From: Stackebrandtia endophytica
GTDB taxonomy: Bacteria; Actinomycetota; Actinomycetes; Mycobacteriales; Micromonosporaceae
DNA length: 64,000 nt
Direction of reading: 5' to 3'
Assembly: GCF_006716355.1 (NCBI RefSeq)
Contig: NZ_VFOW01000001.1
Location: forward strand, 2,418,001-2,482,000
In this document: positions 31,898-40,583 of the stretch, one piece after another
How the letters are laid out: the number at the start of each line of letters is the position of its first letter
How positions within the stretch are numbered: the first letter of the stretch is position 1
Program-made: the position numbers and the translations under genes
The notes under the pieces: model-generated
Told to the model about the DNA's origin: nothing
What the model saw: the letters and a program-made list of their open reading frames with translations, nothing else
Database searches by the model: none

Positions 31898-32346
31898 CCG
31901 CCCGCACCTGGCTTCGAGCCGGACTCGGATTCCTGGCCGTCTCACAGTTCGTCGTGGGCGGTTGGGCGTTGTTGTGGCCTCGATCGTTCTTCGACATCCC
32001 CTGGGTCGGAATGCACATGTCGTACAACGCCCATCTCATGATGGACTACGGAGCCATGAGCTTGGCGACCTCGATCGTCCTGGGTGTCGCTGTGTTCGTC
32101 GTCCGCAGCAGCATGGCCTACACCGCACTGGCCATGTACCTGATGTTCGCCGCACCACATCTGATCATCCACATCAGACTCATAAACCATCTGGCACCGC
32201 CCGATCGCGTTCCATTGTTGGTCGCGCTCGGCGCAGCGGTCCTGATGCCCCTGGCACTGCTCCCGCTCGTGCGCCGGTTGAAGTCGCCCGGAGACAACAA
32301 CCGACGGATCACCGAGGTCTCGTCCAAAGTGGAGGTCGAACGTTGA
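31894..32346 (+). CDS. Four-helix membrane protein
   Basis: 150 residues starting at ATG 31894, which overlaps the upstream stop (ATGA). Four hydrophobic segments (FLAVSQFVVGGWALLWP, MSLATSIVLGVAVFVV, YTALAMYLMFAAPHLIIH, LLVALGAAVLMPLALLPL) and a hydrophilic C-terminal tail. His and Met are frequent within helices. The family is not recognised; translational coupling suggests it works with the NAD(P)-binding protein, perhaps as a membrane partner. Confidence 0.7.
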   Translation: MTARTWLRAGLGFLAVSQFVVGGWALLWPRSFFDIPWVGMHMSYNAHLMMDYGAMSLATSIVLGVAVFVVRSSMAYTALAMYLMFAAPHLIIHIRLINHLAPPDRVPLLVALGAAVLMPLALLPLVRRLKSPGDNNRRITEVSSKVEVER

Positions 32347-32427
32347 TTGATCGTGTAGCGCAACGGTTATAGCTTGGATACATCCGACAACACGATGTTG
32401 CGTCGGCTCAGCGCCCCTGGAGGATCC

Positions 32428-32925
32428 ATGGCGTTTCCCGATGACCTGCTCGCGCCCGACGAGACGGTCGCCCACCGGTTCCGGCCCCACCTGGTCATCG
32501 TGGTGCGGGCGGCGCTGAGAGCCGTCTTCTTCATCATCCTGGTCAGCCTTCTGTTGGGCGCAATGGTCCATATGACTCCGGGATGGACTGTCGCGCTCAT
32601 GTTCTTCTGGTTCCTGTGCATCGCCAGCGTGGCCCAGGCCGTCTCGGCCTGGCTGTCTACAAGCTACTGTCTCACCAGCCAGCGCGTCATCTGGCGCACC
32701 GGGTTTATCCGGCACAACACGGTCGAGATCCCGCTGGTCAAGCTCGACCACATCAACGTCAACGAAAGTCTGATCGGGCGATTCCTGCGATACGGCGACA
32801 TCACCTTGAACTCCGCGTCGTTCAAGGGTGAGATCGTCTGGCGGGCGGTGCCCGAGGTGAAGGACGTCCGAAAGCACCTGACCCGGCTTCGCCATGAAGA
32901 CCAACAACGTCAAACCCTCATGTGA
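32428..32925 (+). CDS. bPH_2 (PH-domain) membrane protein
   Basis: 165 residues from ATG 32428 with GGAGGA at ideal spacing. Two adjacent helices (AALRAVFFIILVSLLLGAMV and WTVALMFFWFLCIASVAQ) followed by the bacterial PH domain signature YCLTSQRVIWRTGFIRHNTVEIPL, LDHINVNESLIGRFLRYGDI. Members are small membrane proteins of unknown function. A start at 32374 is in frame but has no ribosome site. Confidence 0.88.
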   Translation: MAFPDDLLAPDETVAHRFRPHLVIVVRAALRAVFFIILVSLLLGAMVHMTPGWTVALMFFWFLCIASVAQAVSAWLSTSYCLTSQRVIWRTGFIRHNTVEIPLVKLDHINVNESLIGRFLRYGDITLNSASFKGEIVWRAVPEVKDVRKHLTRLRHEDQQRQTLM

Positions 32926-33059
32926 TCACCTCAGCCATGACGCCGCCCTCGATTCCGGGCTGCGCAGCGGCCACCTGAAATCGTCGGCCCGCCGAGCGGA
33001 CGTGCGCGTGGCGAACATGCTCCGCGCTCAACTCGCCAGCGGGCCGTCATCGGCCCCGA

Positions 33060-33425
33060 TCACGGCGTGGGAGTGACGAACTCCGGCTGGTCGAGCACTC
33101 GGAGCCAGCTTCCGTCGGCCTGCCGTCGCACCACCTGCGCACGCGCGCCACTGCCGTCCTTCGGCGGGGTCGAGGTGAGGGCGATGTCGCCGCTGATCAA
33201 CGTCGGAAGCGGTTGCTCCGGCTCAAAACGCGGACCGTTGGCCAGAACCCGTTCCCACAGCGCGCGGATCGCCTTCCTGCCGACCGTGACCGAGCCCGGC
33301 GGGTAGGCCATCACCGCGTCCGGTTCGTAGAGCGCGGCGACTCCCGCGGCGTCGCCGGCGTTGGATCGTTCCACGAACAAGCGGGTGATGTCTTCGGGCC
33401 GCATGGCCGACTCGTACTCCGACAT
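33060..33425 (-). CDS. SnoaL/NTF2-like protein (YybH type)
   Basis: 121 residues from ATG 33423-33425 with AGGAGGA. NTF2-fold pattern: ITRLFVERSNAGDAAGVAALYEPDAVMAYPPG, VGRKAIRALWERVLA. Such cone-shaped proteins act as isomerases, hydrolases or steroid-like binders, and the function cannot be fixed from sequence. Divergent from the LysR gene with 95 bases between. Confidence 0.85.
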   Translation of the reverse strand: MSEYESAMRPEDITRLFVERSNAGDAAGVAALYEPDAVMAYPPGSVTVGRKAIRALWERVLANGPRFEPEQPLPTLISGDIALTSTPPKDGSGARAQVVRRQADGSWLRVLDQPEFVTPTP

Positions 33426-33520
33426 GGGATTCCTCCTGTGTTCTTCCGTTCTCTTCAATATCGCCGAGTCGGAATCAGAAGTCCAACAGATGGATCTACT
33501 GGAATCTAGAATCTGTAGTC

Positions 33521-34414
33521 ATGGAACTGAGGCAGCTTGAATACTTCGTCGCCGTCGCCGAAGAACGGAACTTCACGCGGGCAGCCAAACGAGTGCACAT
33601 CAGTCAATCCGGTGTCAGCGCCCAGATCCGCCAGCTGGAACGTGAACTCGGCGCCGAACTGTTCGATCGCTCCGGCCGCGCCGTCTCCCTCACCATCGCG
33701 GGAGAAGCCGCCCTCGAACCCGCCCGCGCCGCCCTGGCCGCCGCCAAATCGGTGGGCCAGGCAGTGGGAGAGGTGGCCGACCTGATCCGTGGCAGGCTCA
33801 CGGTCGGGATGGTCATCGGCTGCACCGTCACTCCGTTGTTCGACGCACTCGCCTCGTTCCACCACGCACATCCCGGTGTCGAACTCACGCTGGTGGAGGA
33901 CAACTCCGATCGGCTCATCGAGGGGGTGCGCGACGGATCCGTCGACCTGGCGCTCGTCGGGACCGCACTCACCACTCTGGACGGCCTCGACAGTCTGACC
34001 ATCATCAGCGAACAACTCGTCGCGGCGGTCCCGTTCGGACACCCGCTGTCGACATCGAGACGGGTCGCCCTGCGGGATCTAGTCGCCCACCCGATCGTCT
34101 GCATGCCACCCGGCACCGGCCTGCGGACGGTATTCGACCGAGCCTGTGCGGCGGTGGACCTTCAGCCGACGATCGCTCTGGAGGCCAGCGCCGCCGACGC
34201 CATCGCCGACCTCGCGGGCCGGGGACTGGCCGTGGCCGTCCTCAGCGAGTCGATGGCCGCACACTACCGCGACCGCCTCACCGCCCTCACCATCACCGAT
34301 GTCGACGCACCCGCCCGACTCGCCCTGGTGTGGAAGAACCCTCATGGACCGGCGGTACGCGAATTGCTCGCGCACGGTCGGCGGGCGTTCTCCGACCTCA
34401 CACCGGGCGATTGA
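33521..34414 (+). CDS. LysR-type transcription regulator
   Basis: 297 residues. N-terminal winged helix (MELRQLEYFVAVAEERNFTR and AAKRVHISQSGVSAQIRQLERELGAELF) and a periplasmic-binding-like effector domain. It is divergent from the SnoaL-like gene and upstream of the nitronate monooxygenase, either of which could be its target. The 95-base gap contains an imperfect TCTAGA-centred repeat near 33507-33512 that might be a LysR site. Confidence 0.93.
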   Translation: MELRQLEYFVAVAEERNFTRAAKRVHISQSGVSAQIRQLERELGAELFDRSGRAVSLTIAGEAALEPARAALAAAKSVGQAVGEVADLIRGRLTVGMVIGCTVTPLFDALASFHHAHPGVELTLVEDNSDRLIEGVRDGSVDLALVGTALTTLDGLDSLTIISEQLVAAVPFGHPLSTSRRVALRDLVAHPIVCMPPGTGLRTVFDRACAAVDLQPTIALEASAADAIADLAGRGLAVAVLSESMAAHYRDRLTALTITDVDAPARLALVWKNPHGPAVRELLAHGRRAFSDLTPGD

Positions 34415-34508
34415 CAGTCGAATCGCCCGGTCGCGCGTCGTCGCCTCGATGGAGACGATCGCAGGGAATGATGTGCACGAAGACCACCGACGTGAAAGGG
34501 GTACGGCC

Positions 34509-35528
34509 GTGACCGCGAAACTCCTCGACTCGCCCGTGCCGATCGCCGCCGCACCGATGGCCGGCGGCCCGACGACCGTCGCCCTCGCCGCCGCCGTGGC
34601 CTCCGTCGGCGCGTTCCCGTTCCTCGCCGGCGGATACCGGACACCTCACGCACTGGCATCGGAGATCAACCGGGTTCGCGACCTCGGTGTGCCCTTCGGT
34701 GTGAACCTGTTCGTTCCCTGCCGCCACAAAGTGGACAAAGAGGCGTTCGCCGCCTACGCGACCGAACTCGAACCCGAAGCCGAGGTCTACGACCTCCACC
34801 TCGACCACTCCCCGATCACCGACGACGACCGGTGGGACGAGAAGTTCGCCCTGTTGACCACTCGCCCGGTTCCGGTGGTGTCGTTGACTTTCGGACTACC
34901 CTCCCCCTCTGACATCACGACTCTGCAGGACGTCGGCACCCGAGTGCTGGCGACCGTCACCACCGTCGCCGAGGCGAGCCGCGCCGAGGAGGCCGGAGTC
35001 GACGGCCTGGTGGTACAGGGACCGGACGCGGGCGGCCACAGTGCCACCTTCGACCCCGCCCACACTCCCGAACCCATCGGCACCGCCGACTTGGTTCGAC
35101 GCGTACGAAAGCACGCGGACCTGCCCGTGATCGCCGCAGGAGGCGTCGACGGTCCCGACGCGGTGCACCGTCTCCTATCGGCGGGTGCGCAGGCGGTGGC
35201 GGTCGGCACGTTGCTGTTGCGCACCGATGAGGCGGGCACCTCCGCTGCCCACAAAGGAGCATTGGCCGACCCCCAGTACGACGACACCGTGATCACCCGA
35301 GCCTTCACAGGACGACCGGCCAGGGCGCTGCGCAACGGATTCATCGACCGGCATCAGGACACCGGGTTGACCGGCTATCCCGCCGTCCACCATCTGACCC
35401 GCGCCCTGAGAAAGGCCGCGACCGAAGCCGGCGACACCGACCGGATGCACCTGTGGGCGGGCACCGGCTACCGAGACGCACCGACCGGCCCGGCCGCCGA
35501 CGTCATCCGATGGCTGTCACCGTCTTGA
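34509..35528 (+). CDS. Nitronate monooxygenase family flavoprotein
   Basis: 339 residues, GTG 34509 with GAAAGGGG. TIM barrel of the NMO/2-nitropropane dioxygenase family: IAAAPMAGGPTTVALAAAV, FLAGGYRT (FMN phosphate loop), VQGPDAGGHSATF with the active-site His, and VIAAGGVDGPDAVHRLLSAGAQAV for FMN. Oxidises propionate-3-nitronate-like toxins with oxygen, or a related reaction. The longer frame to 34146 is shadow of lysR. 95 bases after lysR, likely under its influence. Confidence 0.9.
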   Translation: MTAKLLDSPVPIAAAPMAGGPTTVALAAAVASVGAFPFLAGGYRTPHALASEINRVRDLGVPFGVNLFVPCRHKVDKEAFAAYATELEPEAEVYDLHLDHSPITDDDRWDEKFALLTTRPVPVVSLTFGLPSPSDITTLQDVGTRVLATVTTVAEASRAEEAGVDGLVVQGPDAGGHSATFDPAHTPEPIGTADLVRRVRKHADLPVIAAGGVDGPDAVHRLLSAGAQAVAVGTLLLRTDEAGTSAAHKGALADPQYDDTVITRAFTGRPARALRNGFIDRHQDTGLTGYPAVHHLTRALRKAATEAGDTDRMHLWAGTGYRDAPTGPAADVIRWLSPS

Positions 35529-35567
35529 CGTCGCCCGAAACGGCAAACACGCACTCGATGTGGATAT

Positions 35568-35627
35568 CGTAGTCAAACTCAATGACTACGATTTAGTAGT
35601 CGAGTACGATGACTACTAAATCGTAGT
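35568..35627. promoter_or_regulatory. Operators upstream of hipBA
   Basis: Two nested inverted repeats: CGTAGTC-N9-GACTACG (35568-35590) and a 17-bp perfect repeat ACTACGATTTAGTAGTC (35585-35601) / complement (35611-35627) with a 9-base spacer. Both contain TAGTC-N9-GACTA, analogous to the HipB operator plan. They end 11 bases before the hipB start. Confidence 0.85.
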
Positions 35628-35638
35628 TCGGGGATGTC

Positions 35639-35878
35639 GTGAAATACACCGGCAAGGTCACCAGCGCCGAATCGCTGGGACGCATACTGCAACAGGCGCG
35701 CCTGCTCAGCGGGATGAGCCAACGCGAACTCGCCAAGCGCCTGGGCACCACTCAGCGGTACATCTGGGAGATCGAAGCGGGCAAGCCATCGATCTTCATG
35801 GACCGACTGTTCGCGGTGATGCGAGAGACGAACATGCAGCTCACCGCCACCATCGAAACCGAGGACGACCGTGGCTGA
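35639..35878 (+). CDS. hipB: HipB-like antitoxin (XRE family)
   Basis: 79 residues, GTG start. Single XRE helix-turn-helix (LGRILQQARLLSGMSQRELA, KRLGTTQRYIWEIEAGKPS) and a short C-terminal strand (LTATIETEDD) as in HipB. It is expected to bind the TAGTC-N9-GACTA operators directly upstream and to neutralise HipA. It overlaps hipA by eight bases. Codon use is less GC-rich in the following toxin gene, fitting acquired DNA. Confidence 0.9.
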   Translation: MKYTGKVTSAESLGRILQQARLLSGMSQRELAKRLGTTQRYIWEIEAGKPSIFMDRLFAVMRETNMQLTATIETEDDRG

Positions 35879-37106
35879 ATTGATAGTGGAGCTGTATGGC
35901 AGGCACATCGGAACACTGAGCGGAACATGGCGCACCTTCGATTTCACCGCCACAGCACGCGCAGTTGAGGAATACGGAATCGATAGTCCACTACTTTCCG
36001 TAGTCATCCCATTGACCGTAATCCCCACTCGCTCACGAAAAGATCGGCGTCAGAACTTCTTCCGAGAGTTGCTACCGGAAGGAAGAATGCTGACGCGGAT
36101 GGCACAGGACATCAACGTGGCAGAGCAGGACGTCATTGCGTTGCTGCGAGCGTATGGGCGCGACGTTGCCGGCGCCCTCCAGATCTGGGATCCCGAGGCC
36201 CCCGGTGAGCCCAAGCAACCAGGACTTGAGCCGCTGACGGTACACGACGTCGCGGAAATGTTGTTGAACGTTCAAGACAATCCGCTAGGCAACAAACCGG
36301 TTGGCGGTAAGACCTCACTGGCCGGCGTGCAGGACAAGATCGTTCTCGCATCAACACCAGACGGCTGGAATCGTGTCATTGACGGCTATCCGTCCACTCA
36401 CATCCTCAAACCCGAATCGGGCGACCACCCTACGATCATCTACGACGAGGAATACGGCTCGCGCTTCGCGCGCGCGACAGGACTCGCCGAGTTTCACACT
36501 TGGATCGAAGTATTCGAAACCACCCCGGCACTTGTGATCGAACGCTACGACCGATCGCCCGATACTCCAAGCGGACGCATCCACCAAGAGGATTTCAATC
36601 AGGCCCTTGGAGCCGGAGGAAGCCGAAAGTACCAGAGGTACGGTGGGCGCGTCAGCCTGGCACGAATTGCCAAGGTCCTGTCCACGACCGGGAACACGGA
36701 ATCCCTTGAACGGTTGCTACGAATGACCGTGCTGTCGGCAGCCATCGGGAACCTGGACATGCATGCCAAAAACATCTCACTATTGCACTTTCAAGACGGC
36801 ACCATGACACTTGCGCCCGCCTATGACATCGTCCCGCAATCCCACCTACCCAACGACGGCGAAATGGCCCTCGCCATCAATCACGAGTACCGTCACCAAT
36901 CCATCACCCGAGATCACCTCATTGCTGAGGGCCACAACTGGGGGCTGACCAACCCCAGACAGCTGATCAACGACACTCTGGCAATCGTCCTTGAAACCGC
37001 AGCCAAGGAGGCGCCTCACCCTGCTGCTCACCCAGGACTTACCCACGACATCACACGGTTCACAACAAATCTCCTGAACAACCGCGCCGCAGGTGAACCC
37101 GACTGA
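35871..37106 (+). CDS. hipA: HipA-like toxin (Ser/Thr kinase)
   Basis: 411 residues. N-terminal HipA subdomain (LYGRHIGTLSGTWRTFDF), then GKTSLAGVQDK (146-156), the flexible P-loop whose Ser is autophosphorylated in E. coli HipA; HILKPE (ATP-binding Lys), catalytic D296 in NLDMHAKNISLL and metal Asp in APAYDIVPQ. Length normal (~410-440). HipA phosphorylates glutamyl-tRNA synthetase or related targets to stop growth. Overlaps hipB by eight bases. Lower GC than its neighbours, suggesting horizontal transfer. Confidence 0.93.
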   Translation: MAELIVELYGRHIGTLSGTWRTFDFTATARAVEEYGIDSPLLSVVIPLTVIPTRSRKDRRQNFFRELLPEGRMLTRMAQDINVAEQDVIALLRAYGRDVAGALQIWDPEAPGEPKQPGLEPLTVHDVAEMLLNVQDNPLGNKPVGGKTSLAGVQDKIVLASTPDGWNRVIDGYPSTHILKPESGDHPTIIYDEEYGSRFARATGLAEFHTWIEVFETTPALVIERYDRSPDTPSGRIHQEDFNQALGAGGSRKYQRYGGRVSLARIAKVLSTTGNTESLERLLRMTVLSAAIGNLDMHAKNISLLHFQDGTMTLAPAYDIVPQSHLPNDGEMALAINHEYRHQSITRDHLIAEGHNWGLTNPRQLINDTLAIVLETAAKEAPHPAAHPGLTHDITRFTTNLLNNRAAGEPD

Positions 37107-37140
37107 CAGACAAGTCGACCTCGACTCACGACGTGCATAT

Positions 37141-37174
37141 CGTAGTCATCCCAAATGACTACGAAAACGTAGTC
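37141..37174. promoter_or_regulatory. Operator copy downstream of hipA
   Basis: CGTAGTC-N9-GACTACG at 37141-37163 repeats the upstream operator with the same 9-base spacer, followed by a third half-site CGTAGTC (37168-37174). It starts 35 bases past the hipA stop. The rest of the 253-base gap up to the next gene shows nothing else. Confidence 0.8.
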
Positions 37175-37360
37175 AGGAACAGTCCCCGCGGGCGCGAAGT
37201 CGCCTCCATTGCGACCCGGCACGCGACAATTCCACTACGGTGGGTCATGGCGACGGTGGCACTACGGACACTCCATATCAGAAATTCGATCACCTCGACC
37301 GGAAAGCTCCATCCTGTTGCCCGATGGGGCACACTGGATCTCATTGCCTGGAGGAGGGAC

Positions 37361-37690
37361 ATGAGCACTGAGGACGATGTCCGTCGGATCGCGCTCGGGT
37401 TGCCCGAGGTGACGGAACGGACTTCCTATGGCACCCCGGCTTTCTACGTGGCGGGCAAGATCTTCGCGCGGTTTCGAGAAGAACCGGGGGTGTTGGTCTG
37501 TTGGTGCCGGGATCTGGGCGACCGGGAGGCACTCTTGGCCGCCTCCCCGCAGAAGTTCTTCACGACGGACCATTATCGGGGCCATGCCAGTGTCCTCGTC
37601 CGGCTGTCTCAAGTTGACACGAATGAACTGTCCGAATTGCTCGAAGACGCCTGGGCCGCTCGGGCACCTCGTCGTCTGACGTCGGAGTAG
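37361..37690 (+). CDS. MmcQ/YjbR family protein
   Basis: 109 residues from ATG 37361 with GGAGGGAC. YjbR fold: DDVRRIALGLPEVTERTSYGTPAFYVAGKIFARF, then TTDHYRGHASVLVRL. The family has a CyaY-like structure and is suspected of DNA binding; function unsettled. It lies 187 bases beyond the hip downstream operator and might be controlled from there. Confidence 0.9.
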   Translation: MSTEDDVRRIALGLPEVTERTSYGTPAFYVAGKIFARFREEPGVLVCWCRDLGDREALLAASPQKFFTTDHYRGHASVLVRLSQVDTNELSELLEDAWAARAPRRLTSE

Positions 37691-37691
37691 G

Positions 37692-38297
37692 TCAGCCTCG
37701 TCCGGACCGAATCCGCACCAGTCCGACGAGCAACCACCCGAGACCGAACTGTCCTTCGGTCGCCAACCAGGCGATCGTCGATGCGACGCCGGCCCCGGCG
37801 ATGCCCTCCAGCGCCAGCCCGGCCGGCACCCCGACGAGTACCAACGGGGTACAGGCGATGAGCAATACGGTCAGTGGCCGAGGAAGGTCGGTCGTTCGTC
37901 GAACCGCGAGACCGACCAGGGTTGTTCCGACATACGCCAGGTGCGCCAGAATCCACGCCGGTATCGCCGCTATCGCGATGACACCACCGAGTCCCGCCGA
38001 CAGCATCGGCGCCAGCAACCCCAGCGTCGACCCGACCAGATGGGCGATGAGTCCGGTCATGACCAGGCCGATTCCCCACCGCCACAGTTTGCCGGAGGCG
38101 CGACTGTCCCGACTGACGCCGAGGACACCGACCAGCAGCAGTAGTCCGCCCAGAATCGCCACCCCGATCTGCGAACCGGAGGCCGCCGAGCCCAGTTCGG
38201 GCTCGCCCCACAGGCTCGATCCGGCGGCGGCGAAGACGACACCGCCGAGGACGAGGGCGCCTCGGGTAGTCGACGAGAAATTGACGGTAGACGTCAT
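37692..38297 (-). CDS. Multi-pass membrane protein of unknown function
   Basis: 201 residues from ATG 38295-38297. Six hydrophobic segments (GALVLGGVVFAAAGSSLW, IGVAILGGLLLLVGVLGV, GIGLVMTGLIAHLVGS and others). No recognised motif. Stop lies two bases after the converging MmcQ stop, so the pair is tail to tail with no room for a separate terminator. The in-frame extension to 38702 is shadow of the next gene. Confidence 0.7.
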   Translation of the reverse strand: MTSTVNFSSTTRGALVLGGVVFAAAGSSLWGEPELGSAASGSQIGVAILGGLLLLVGVLGVSRDSRASGKLWRWGIGLVMTGLIAHLVGSTLGLLAPMLSAGLGGVIAIAAIPAWILAHLAYVGTTLVGLAVRRTTDLPRPLTVLLIACTPLVLVGVPAGLALEGIAGAGVASTIAWLATEGQFGLGWLLVGLVRIRSGRG

Positions 38298-38511
38298 GGG
38301 AGTGTTCACCGGCCCAACGTAGGCGGCACGCCACGCCCGTCGTCTCCCCCGTAATGGGGAGGCGCGTCCTCTCGCGGGGGGCTTCCGAGTGGACGGGGGA
38401 GACGGATGTGGCGAGCGGCTCAGCTCGACTCCGGTGAAGTGGCCGATCACGGGCGAATCCGCCGAGGAAATCCGGTTGCACAGCATGTCGGTGAAGGCAA
38501 GGATCGCTGCC

Positions 38512-39108
38512 ATGTCCACACCGTTCACCGTGAAACCGACGTTGCGGGGCGAGCTGGTCACGCTGCGCCCCATTCGACGCGGCGACGCCGACGTCCTCGG
38601 CCGTATCCTTCGGGAGGATCCGGATGTCGCGCGACTGACCGGGTACGTGCACAGCAGCACCGAGGAACCCTCGGGGCCTCCGATCGAGCAGCTGCGCGAC
38701 ATCTACGGGTCCTGGGCCGAGTCCGATGACCGGCTCGTACTCGGCGTGGTGGACAACGTCGACGGCGCGCTGGTCGGCGAGGTCGTGCTCTCGGACTGGA
38801 ACGAGGACAACCGTTCCTGTGGCTTCCGCACGTTCATAAGCGCGGCGGGCCGTGGTCGGGGATTGGGAACCGAGGCCACCGGCATGATCATCGATTACGG
38901 TCTACAAGAGATCAATATGCACCGCATACGTCTGGAGGTATACGACTTCAACCCTCGGGCGCGCCGTGTGTATGAAAAGGTCGGTTTCGTCCACGAGGGA
39001 ATTGGCCGAGACGCGCTACGCTTCGACGATCGATGGATCGATGTGCATTACATGGCGATCCTGGCGACCGATCAACGGCCCGGCGGGGGTCCACCCACCG
39101 GCCACTAG
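38512..39108 (+). CDS. GNAT-family acetyltransferase (RimJ/RimL type)
   Basis: 198 residues from ATG 38512 with AAGGAT. RimJ/L pattern: LVTLRPIRRGDADVLGRIL, GRGRGLGTEATGMIIDYGL (acetyl-CoA loop), MHRIRLEVYDFNPRARRVYE then KVGFVHEG. Such enzymes acetylate protein N-termini, antibiotics or small amines. The start is 15 bases before a converging pattern is lost, and the longer frame from 38389 has no ribosome site. Substrate unknown. Confidence 0.9.
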   Translation: MSTPFTVKPTLRGELVTLRPIRRGDADVLGRILREDPDVARLTGYVHSSTEEPSGPPIEQLRDIYGSWAESDDRLVLGVVDNVDGALVGEVVLSDWNEDNRSCGFRTFISAAGRGRGLGTEATGMIIDYGLQEINMHRIRLEVYDFNPRARRVYEKVGFVHEGIGRDALRFDDRWIDVHYMAILATDQRPGGGPPTGH

Positions 39109-39122
39109 CCGAACTGGTGAAT

Positions 39123-39935
39123 ATGGACAGCAACGGTCGAGCTCGGGGTCCGGTACTCGTCACCGGTGCCACGGGAACGTTGGGGCGGGTGGTCGTGGCA
39201 CGGCTTCGTTCCGTCGGGTTTCCGGTGCGCGGCCTCAGCCGCCGAAAACATCTGCCGGATGACCGCATCGACTGGGTCGTCGGAGACGTCACGACCGGTT
39301 CGGGGATCGGTTCGGCCGTCGAGGGGATCCACACCGTCGTCCATCTCGCCTCGGCGCCGTATCGGCGCGGCTACACCAGATCGGTCGAGATCGACGGGAC
39401 CAGGCGACTGCTCGACGAAGCGCATACCGCCGGTGTGCAGCACATCGTCTACACCTCGATCATCGGCTGCGACCACATCCCCTGGGCCTACTTCGAGACC
39501 AAGGTGGCGGCCGAGGAGCTGATAGCGAAGGGGCCCATACCCTTCAGCATCCTGCGACTGGGCCAGTTCCACGACTTCGTCGACCGCGCGTTGAGTTCGC
39601 TGTCCGGGATCGGGCTGCTCGTCGCCGATCGAAAAGTTCTCGCGCAACCGGTCGACACCTCCGATGTGGCCGAACGAATAACCGCCGCGCTTCGAGCCGG
39701 TCCCGCTTCCGGCATCGAGGAGTTCGGCGGGCCCGAGGTTCTCGATCTACGCATCGCCGCCCAGCAGTGGTTGGCGGCGACCGGCAAACGCCGGGCGATC
39801 CTGCCCGTCAGAATCCCCGGGAAACTGGGACGAGCCTTCCGAGACGGTCACCTGACCGCACCCGCCGCCCCACGCGGCAGCCGCACCTGGCGGGAGTACC
39901 TGGCGGCCAAGTACTCCCCCGACATCACACGTTGA
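39123..39935 (+). CDS. NAD(P)-binding NmrA/SDR-like protein
   Basis: 270 residues, ATG 39123 (GTG 39117 possible). VLVTGATGTLGRVVVARLRS then RGLSRRKH and VVGDVTTGSGIGSAVEGIHTVVHLA, with an AYFETKVAAEELI helix carrying the Lys. Parallels the protein at 31.1 kb along its length (VGI/IGC, FHDxV, GGPEVLDLR). Fourteen bases after the acetyltransferase stop, so probably cotranscribed. Converges with a two-component operon. Confidence 0.87.
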   Translation: MDSNGRARGPVLVTGATGTLGRVVVARLRSVGFPVRGLSRRKHLPDDRIDWVVGDVTTGSGIGSAVEGIHTVVHLASAPYRRGYTRSVEIDGTRRLLDEAHTAGVQHIVYTSIIGCDHIPWAYFETKVAAEELIAKGPIPFSILRLGQFHDFVDRALSSLSGIGLLVADRKVLAQPVDTSDVAERITAALRAGPASGIEEFGGPEVLDLRIAAQQWLAATGKRRAILPVRIPGKLGRAFRDGHLTAPAAPRGSRTWREYLAAKYSPDITR

Positions 39936-39938
39936 CGC

Positions 39939-40583
39939 TCACGGCACCACCAGGCCGGTTCGCCATGCCCAGGCCGCCAGGCCGACTCGGTTTCGGGCAC
40001 CGACCTTGCGCTGTGCATTGGCGATGTGGGTCTTGACGGTGCCGGCGGTGATGAACAGTTCGGCACCGATCTCGGCGTTGGTTCGGCCATCGGCCAACAG
40101 CACCACCACCTGCTCCTCCCGTTCCGACAGTCCGGCACCGTCACCGCGGGGCCGCGATGGCATCGAGCGGGGTGCCCCGGACCCCCGCAGCAGTCGCACC
40201 GTCAACGACGGACTGATCAGCGCGTCACCGGCACACGCCGCCCGGATCGCCTCCACCAGCAGTGCCGGCCCGGATCGTTTCAGGACGAACCCGGCGGCGC
40301 CGGCGTCGAGGGCGGCTCGAACATATTCGTCATCATCGAATGTCGTCACGACGATGACGCTCGTCGGCGTGTCGACTCTCCTGACGACTTCGATCCCGGT
40401 CACCTTGGGCATTCGGATGTCGGCGAGGACGACGTCTGGTTTCAGGCGCCGCACCGCCGCCAACGCGGCCGCGCCGTCAGGCACATCGGCGACCACCGTC
40501 ATGTCGGGCTGGGAGTCGACGACCATGCGGAAACCGTGGCGTACCAGATCATCGTCGTCGGCGATGAGCACGCGAGTAGTCAC
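39939..40583 (-). CDS. NarL/FixJ-type response regulator
   Basis: 214 residues. GTG 40581-40583 overlaps the kinase stop (GTGA). Receiver: VLIADDDDLVRHGFRMVV, Asp in VVLADIRMP, Lys in FVLKR. HTH: LSEREEQVVVLLADGRTNAEI and AGTVKTHIANAQRKVGARN. Stops three bases past the converging NmrA-like gene. Third NarL-type pair in the window. Confidence 0.92.
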   Translation of the reverse strand: MTTRVLIADDDDLVRHGFRMVVDSQPDMTVVADVPDGAAALAAVRRLKPDVVLADIRMPKVTGIEVVRRVDTPTSVIVVTTFDDDEYVRAALDAGAAGFVLKRSGPALLVEAIRAACAGDALISPSLTVRLLRGSGAPRSMPSRPRGDGAGLSEREEQVVVLLADGRTNAEIGAELFITAGTVKTHIANAQRKVGARNRVGLAAWAWRTGLVVP

